Below are positions 7,204 to 10,077 of a stretch of 10,077 nucleotides of DNA, in pieces (within the stretch, counting starts at the first letter, position 1; every line of letters starts with the position of its first letter). Made by a program: the position numbers and the translations under genes. Under the pieces are notes generated by a model. The model was not told the DNA's origin. It was given only the letters and a program-made list of their open reading frames with translations, and ran no database searches. Location: the NCBI RefSeq assembly GCF_958350005.1, contig NZ_CATWFF010000073.1, forward strand, positions 1 to 10,077, given 5' to 3'. Origin of the DNA: an uncultured Megasphaera sp. (lineage in GTDB: Bacteria > Bacillota > Negativicutes > Veillonellales > Megasphaeraceae).

Positions 7204-8422
7204 AAAAATGATATATGCCGCAGCTGCGGCCATTTTTCTGTGCAGTACTGCCTATGCCAAGCCGGCAGCTGACGATGAGGAGGTTATGAATCAGATTATT
7301 CACTCTTCTATGCTGCCCATTGCCATGACAGAACCTGTCGACACAGGGACCCTGCTGTTTTCAGACAGTCCGGAATATCCGGAAACGCCGGGAATTCTCT
7401 ATGGCGATACGGTAAGCGGAGACTGCCGCGTATATTTTTATCATGTCAATCAGAGTCAGGAACCGCGAAAAATTGTCGTCATGGCCTATAATCCCGGCAA
7501 TGAGCCTGCAGAAGCCGTCTTAAAAGGCTATCAGTACACGCGGCCCAGTACGTCGTACTATCAGGTAGGGAAAGAGCTGTCGACCATGTATTATGAAGGA
7601 AACTGGACGGCTCATACCGTTTCTGTGGCTCCCGGAGGGTATGCGCTGCTGGGCGAACGGCTGGATAAGATAGCCGTTCAGCCGGATGAACTGTTTTCCG
7701 GCATTGTCGATGTCGTACTGCCGTCGCCAATGATCCTTTCGACGATGATTCTGCCAATGCAGGAAGATCCTCAGGATTTTGTGCGCAAGCAAATCTATCT
7801 TCCCAGCGATTCGGCTAAACTGCGCGGTACCTTTCACGGCAAGGACCGGTCTATGCGGACCTTGATTCCCTATTCGCCCAGAGACGGCATTGGCTATATT
7901 AAAATCGCTGACGGCATTATGGATCGATTCCTCCTGGGACGGGACGTCATGGATGACCGCTATTCTGAAGACGTCGGCAATTATGGTGTAGATTATACGA
8001 TTCTGCTGCGGACGAAAGGAAGCGGCGACGTGCATCTGTATTTCAATCCTCAAGGCGGTGAATACGCCGGCGTCGTCGAACTGACCTATACGGATGGGGA
8101 AAAGAGAACGGAAAAGAAAATCGTAGAATTACCGGATACGAAACTGAGCATGGGTGCCGGCAATGAATTTGACATGCAGTATATCGATACCTTCTCAGCC
8201 GGTACAGACGTTACGATACATATGATGCCGCCTGGTGCAGCAAACCTGCCTGTTCGTATTCTCGTCGTTCCTGACGGGGAACTGCGTAAAGCCGCCGATG
8301 CAGCTGATGCCCGGAAAGAACTGCAGGAAAAAGGGAAAAAGAAAGTAGAACAGCAGCGGGAAGCTAAAGAGTCACAGTATAAAACAGCAGCTGCTGAATT
8401 GGGTACCCAACAACATTCATAA
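7181..8422 (+). CDS. Exported protein of unknown function, beta-rich with a charged helical tail
   Basis: I do not recognise a named family with certainty. The 413-residue product starts with a clear signal peptide: charged NVATIYKK, then an Ala-rich core, with a likely cut after AYA at residue 26, giving a mature protein that begins KPAADD. There is no lipobox. Residues about 55-365 look like two or more beta-sandwich units rich in Tyr, Asp and Gly. They include TGTLLFSDSPE, GDCRVYFYHVN and KIVVMAYNPGN, then an APGGYALLGE turn, and later VDYTILLRTKG and VHLYFNPQGG. Similar FSDSPE/YFYHVN patterns occur, from memory, in Firmicute secreted proteins sometimes tagged copper-amine-oxidase-like, but I see no catalytic signature. 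From about 376 the tail is Lys/Glu/Gln-rich and probably helical. I chose ATG 7181 because it leaves an intact signal peptide. It overlaps whiA by 23 bases, with a modest site (CAGGAT) upstream, so translation is probably coupled. Confidence 0.8.
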   Translation: MNVATIYKKMIYAAAAAIFLCSTAYAKPAADDEEVMNQIIHSSMLPIAMTEPVDTGTLLFSDSPEYPETPGILYGDTVSGDCRVYFYHVNQSQEPRKIVVMAYNPGNEPAEAVLKGYQYTRPSTSYYQVGKELSTMYYEGNWTAHTVSVAPGGYALLGERLDKIAVQPDELFSGIVDVVLPSPMILSTMILPMQEDPQDFVRKQIYLPSDSAKLRGTFHGKDRSMRTLIPYSPRDGIGYIKIADGIMDRFLLGRDVMDDRYSEDVGNYGVDYTILLRTKGSGDVHLYFNPQGGEYAGVVELTYTDGEKRTEKKIVELPDTKLSMGAGNEFDMQYIDTFSAGTDVTIHMMPPGAANLPVRILVVPDGELRKAADAADARKELQEKGKKKVEQQREAKESQYKTAAAELGTQQHS

Positions 8423-8429
8423 TGAAAGC

Positions 8430-8506
8430 AGGTATATACGAAACAGCCCTTCCTGGATGATTACCGGGAAGGGCTGTTTCGTATATACCTTGTATTTGTT
8501 TTTTTT
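8430..8506 (+). terminator. Strong intrinsic terminator ending the + strand operon
   Basis: Bases 8430-8453 are perfectly complementary to 8467-8490, a 24-bp stem. One G-U and two G-C pairs extend it to 27 bp around the 7-base loop ATGATTA (8457-8463). A T tract follows (TTGTATTTG, then eight Ts at 8499-8506). It starts 8 bases after the last gene's stop. The T tract overlaps by two bases the stop codon of the converging transporter gene. On the other strand only a short CTTTC follows the hairpin, so termination of the reverse operon here is possible but weaker on paper. Confidence 0.9.
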
Positions 8507-9296
8507 AATCCTGGTTCTTTGGTTCCGTGCCAAACCATTTTTTATACAGTTTGGCATAGGTGCCGTCAGCTTTTAATTCTTTGAGGGCATTATTGACTTT
8601 GTCGCGAAGTTCAGGCTTATCCTTGCTGATAGCCATAGCCACGCCGCGGGAAGTAATCGGATCGCCTACGAGTTTGAGTTTCTGATCGCCGCCTTGCTTT
8701 AAATAGTACATGGCAACAGCAGAGTCAATGGAAACGGCGTCACATGTGCCGGCTTCCAGTTCCATCCAGCCCTGGCTGTTCGTGTCAAATTCTTTGACTG
8801 TAGCTCCGTGTTCTCTGGCAAAGTCAGCAGCCTTTGAACCTACCTGAGCGCCGACGGTCTTTCCGGCAATGCCGTCATAGCCGGAAATATCCGTATTATC
8901 CTTGCGGACGACAATGGTATATCCGCCTCTGAAGTATACGTCCGTAAAATCGACTTGTTTCTGCCGTTCCGGAGTAGAATCCATACCGGCAGCAATGAGG
9001 TCGATCTGGCCGCTTTTCAGGGCCGGAATCAATGCGTCAAAGCCCAGGTTTTTGACTTCGATTTTATAGCCGATTTTATCACCAATAGCCTGGACCAAAT
9101 CGATATCAAAACCGACGTCCTTATCATTTTCCGTGAATTCAAAAGGCGGGAAGGTCGGTTCTGTACCGACGATGAGGACTTTTTCCTCTTTTGCAGCACC
9201 GCTGTCTGTAGCCGACTTATCGTTGCCGCAGCCGGCGACCAAGGTTAATGCCGCCATCGATGCGGCAATGAGGGAAAAACATTTTTTGTTCATCAT
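8505..9296 (-). CDS. Amino-acid ABC transporter substrate-binding lipoprotein
   Basis: This is a 263-residue solute-binding protein of family 3 (SBP_bac_3, polar amino acids), which delivers its ligand to an ABC importer in the inner membrane. The N-terminus is a lipoprotein signal ending in LVAGC, with C23 as the lipidated cysteine, then a Gly/Ser/Asp linker. Binding-lobe marks follow: VGTEPTFPPFEF, GFDIDLVQAIGDKIG, LIPALKSGQIDLIAAGM, STPERQKQVDFTDVYF (with the arginine that usually holds the ligand carboxylate), and DAVSIDSAVAMYYLKQGG. Overall it looks closest to glutamine/cystine/arginine-type binders, but the ligand cannot be named. ATG 9296 has AAGGAG (9309-9304) 7 bases upstream; an in-frame GTG at 9302 sits only 1 base from that site and is rejected. 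The HAD gene lies 20 bases upstream. No permease or ATPase gene follows before the converging operon. Confidence 0.92.
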   Translation of the reverse strand: MMNKKCFSLIAASMAALTLVAGCGNDKSATDSGAAKEEKVLIVGTEPTFPPFEFTENDKDVGFDIDLVQAIGDKIGYKIEVKNLGFDALIPALKSGQIDLIAAGMDSTPERQKQVDFTDVYFRGGYTIVVRKDNTDISGYDGIAGKTVGAQVGSKAADFAREHGATVKEFDTNSQGWMELEAGTCDAVSIDSAVAMYYLKQGGDQKLKLVGDPITSRGVAMAISKDKPELRDKVNNALKELKADGTYAKLYKKWFGTEPKNQD

Positions 9297-9316
9297 GTGC
9301 ACACTCCTTATGCAGG

Positions 9317-9958
9317 TTAATATGATACTAGCTCGCTCAAATCGTGCAGGATCTGAACGTGCGGATAAGCGGTGAATTCACTGGCTTTGGTTGCGCCTGT
9401 TGTGACGGCGGCAAAATCTACGCCGGCGTTGCGGGCAGTCTGTGCATCGATCAGGCTGTCACCAATATATAAAATACTGTCTGCCTGCAGGTGATAGCGG
9501 TGCTGAATTTCCTGAATACCGTCAGGGGCAGGCTTGGGATGGGCTACGTCCTCAATGCCGATGACGCAGTCGATAAGAGAATGGAGGTGTTCTTTTTCAA
9601 TGGTCTGATTAATGCGGGAACGCGTCTTGGTAGAGACGATGCAGCAGCGATTGCCCTGTTGTTTCAGCCGTTTCAGCAGGGGAATAGTCTGCGGATAGAG
9701 ATGCGTATTAGGTACCATGTATTTGTCTGAATACCGTACTTTATATAAGCGGATTAATTCGTTAATTCGTTTCGCATCCGTTTCGCCTGTCAACTGGGCC
9801 ATGGCATCATACATGGTCATGCCAATGGTCCGGCAAATGTCAGGCCGCGGAATCGAGCCATATCCTTCATCAGCAAAGAGCATTTCAAAACACATGACAA
9901 TGCCCTGTTCCGAATTGGCCAGCGTATAATCAAAGTCAAAAATGTAAGTTCTATACAT
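9317..9958 (-). CDS. HAD-superfamily phosphatase, phosphoglycolate-phosphatase-like
   Basis: The 213-residue product is a HAD subfamily I phosphatase of the Gph/PpaX/beta-phosphoglucomutase type, a soluble Mg-dependent enzyme on small phosphorylated metabolites. Motif I is DFDYTL at 8-13 (nucleophile D8, acid/base D10), with Tyr in place of the usual Gly. An all-helical C1 cap covers about 16-85. Motif II is the VST near 108-110, motif III the lysine of HPKPAPDG (K142), and motif IV GDSLIDAQTARNAG from about 166. All catalytic residues are present and length is typical. The exact substrate is unknown. ATG 9958 begins right before the conserved first strand (YRTYIFDFD) but has no good ribosome site at normal distance. 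A strong GGGAGGAG lies 33 bases upstream, before a tiny open frame. It is first in a two-gene operon with the transporter lipoprotein. Confidence 0.9.
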   Translation of the reverse strand: MYRTYIFDFDYTLANSEQGIVMCFEMLFADEGYGSIPRPDICRTIGMTMYDAMAQLTGETDAKRINELIRLYKVRYSDKYMVPNTHLYPQTIPLLKRLKQQGNRCCIVSTKTRSRINQTIEKEHLHSLIDCVIGIEDVAHPKPAPDGIQEIQHRYHLQADSILYIGDSLIDAQTARNAGVDFAAVTTGATKASEFTAYPHVQILHDLSELVSY

Positions 9959-9999
9959 GGTTGTTATTCACATCCTGGCGTCGCAACGCCGCTCCTCCC
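9951..9999 (-). promoter_or_regulatory. Leader of the HAD gene: strong ribosome site, hairpin and possible 11-codon leader peptide
   Basis: On the - strand GGGAGGAG (9999-9992) is followed 5 bases later by TTG (9986-9984), which opens an 11-codon frame (LRRQDVNNNHV). Its TAG stop (9953-9951) lies just inside the HAD gene, overlapping that gene's first bases. The same stretch can form a small hairpin, GGCGT/ACGCC with a TGCG loop (9990-9977). The layout suggests that ribosomes loaded at the strong site translate the short frame and restart at the HAD ATG. The peptide itself may be meaningless, and the arrangement could be chance. Confidence 0.35.
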
Positions 10000-10028
10000 T
10001 TAAATTAATTAGTAATGTGTTCTAATAA

Positions 10029-10034
10029 ATTATA
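10029..10034 (-). promoter_or_regulatory. Probable -10 box of the HAD-transporter operon
   Basis: TATAAT is read on the - strand 70 bases upstream of the HAD start, in an AT-rich region. The -35 position is poor (TTCCTT at a 17-base gap), so an activator may be needed or the site may be wrong. A dyad, ATTAG-N9-CTAAT (10008-10026), lies directly downstream and could be an operator near the transcription start. On the + strand, overlapping TATACT boxes (10031-10041) may serve a divergent gene beyond the window. Confidence 0.4.
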
Positions 10035-10077
10035 CTATACTATGGGAAAGAAAGGAAAGAGTAAGTAAGAAAAAGGT

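Noticed and set aside
8955..9248. Open frame on the + strand opposite the transporter gene
   Set aside because: It is a mirror of the well-supported lipoprotein coding sequence, with no ribosome site and no recognisable protein features.
9297..9302. GTG start for the transporter lipoprotein
   Set aside because: It is only 1 base from the AAGGAG site; ATG 9296 is 7 bases away.
1..10077. CRISPR array, insertion sequence, prophage, toxin-antitoxin, tRNA or rRNA
   Set aside because: I read both strands for repeated units, transposase-like proteins and RNA gene signatures and found none. The region is compact conserved housekeeping sequence.

Overview
The window looks like chromosomal DNA from a low-to-middle-GC Firmicute, most likely a diderm member of the Negativicutes (Veillonellaceae; Megasphaera or a relative would fit). 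Three things point there. The core genes are of Firmicute type (sepF, ylmH, divIVA, rapZ-yvcK-whiA). Shine-Dalgarno sites of AGGAGG type precede most genes. One small exported protein resembles the N-terminal S-layer-homology (SLH) segment of the OmpM-type outer-membrane proteins of Negativicutes. The genus is an inference; no rRNA or other marker is present.

Layout: positions 1-104 carry a -10 box and a leader. From 105 to 8422 nine tightly packed genes run on the + strand: yggS, sepF, ylmH, divIVA, a small SLH-like exported protein, a Cof-type HAD phosphatase, rapZ, yvcK and whiA. A tenth gene overlaps the end of whiA and encodes an exported protein of unknown function. Gaps are 7 to 82 bases and I see no terminator inside the run, so it may be one transcription unit or a few overlapping ones. 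It ends at a strong hairpin with a T tract (8430-8506). Facing it on the - strand are a HAD phosphatase of the phosphoglycolate-phosphatase type (9958-9317) and, 20 bases downstream, an amino-acid ABC transporter lipoprotein (9296-8505). Both are probably read from a promoter near 10030. The last 120 bases form an AT-rich upstream region.

Biology: the first half is the conserved division neighbourhood found downstream of ftsZ in many Firmicutes. SepF tethers FtsZ to the membrane, DivIVA marks curved membrane, YlmH is an S4 RNA-binding protein of the ribosome, and YggS keeps PLP in balance. The second half is the rapZ-yvcK-whiA cluster, linked to envelope precursor control, central carbon metabolism and division. 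In Bacillus subtilis these are two separate loci; here they are joined, with a cell-wall-binding-like SLH protein and a phosphatase between them. The region is essentially housekeeping. I see no insertion sequence, phage gene, CRISPR array, tRNA or rRNA, and no clear sign of a novel defence or mobile system. The points most worth following are the stand-alone SLH protein, the unknown exported protein after whiA, the membrane-anchored YvcK, and the unusual leader of the reverse-strand phosphatase gene.
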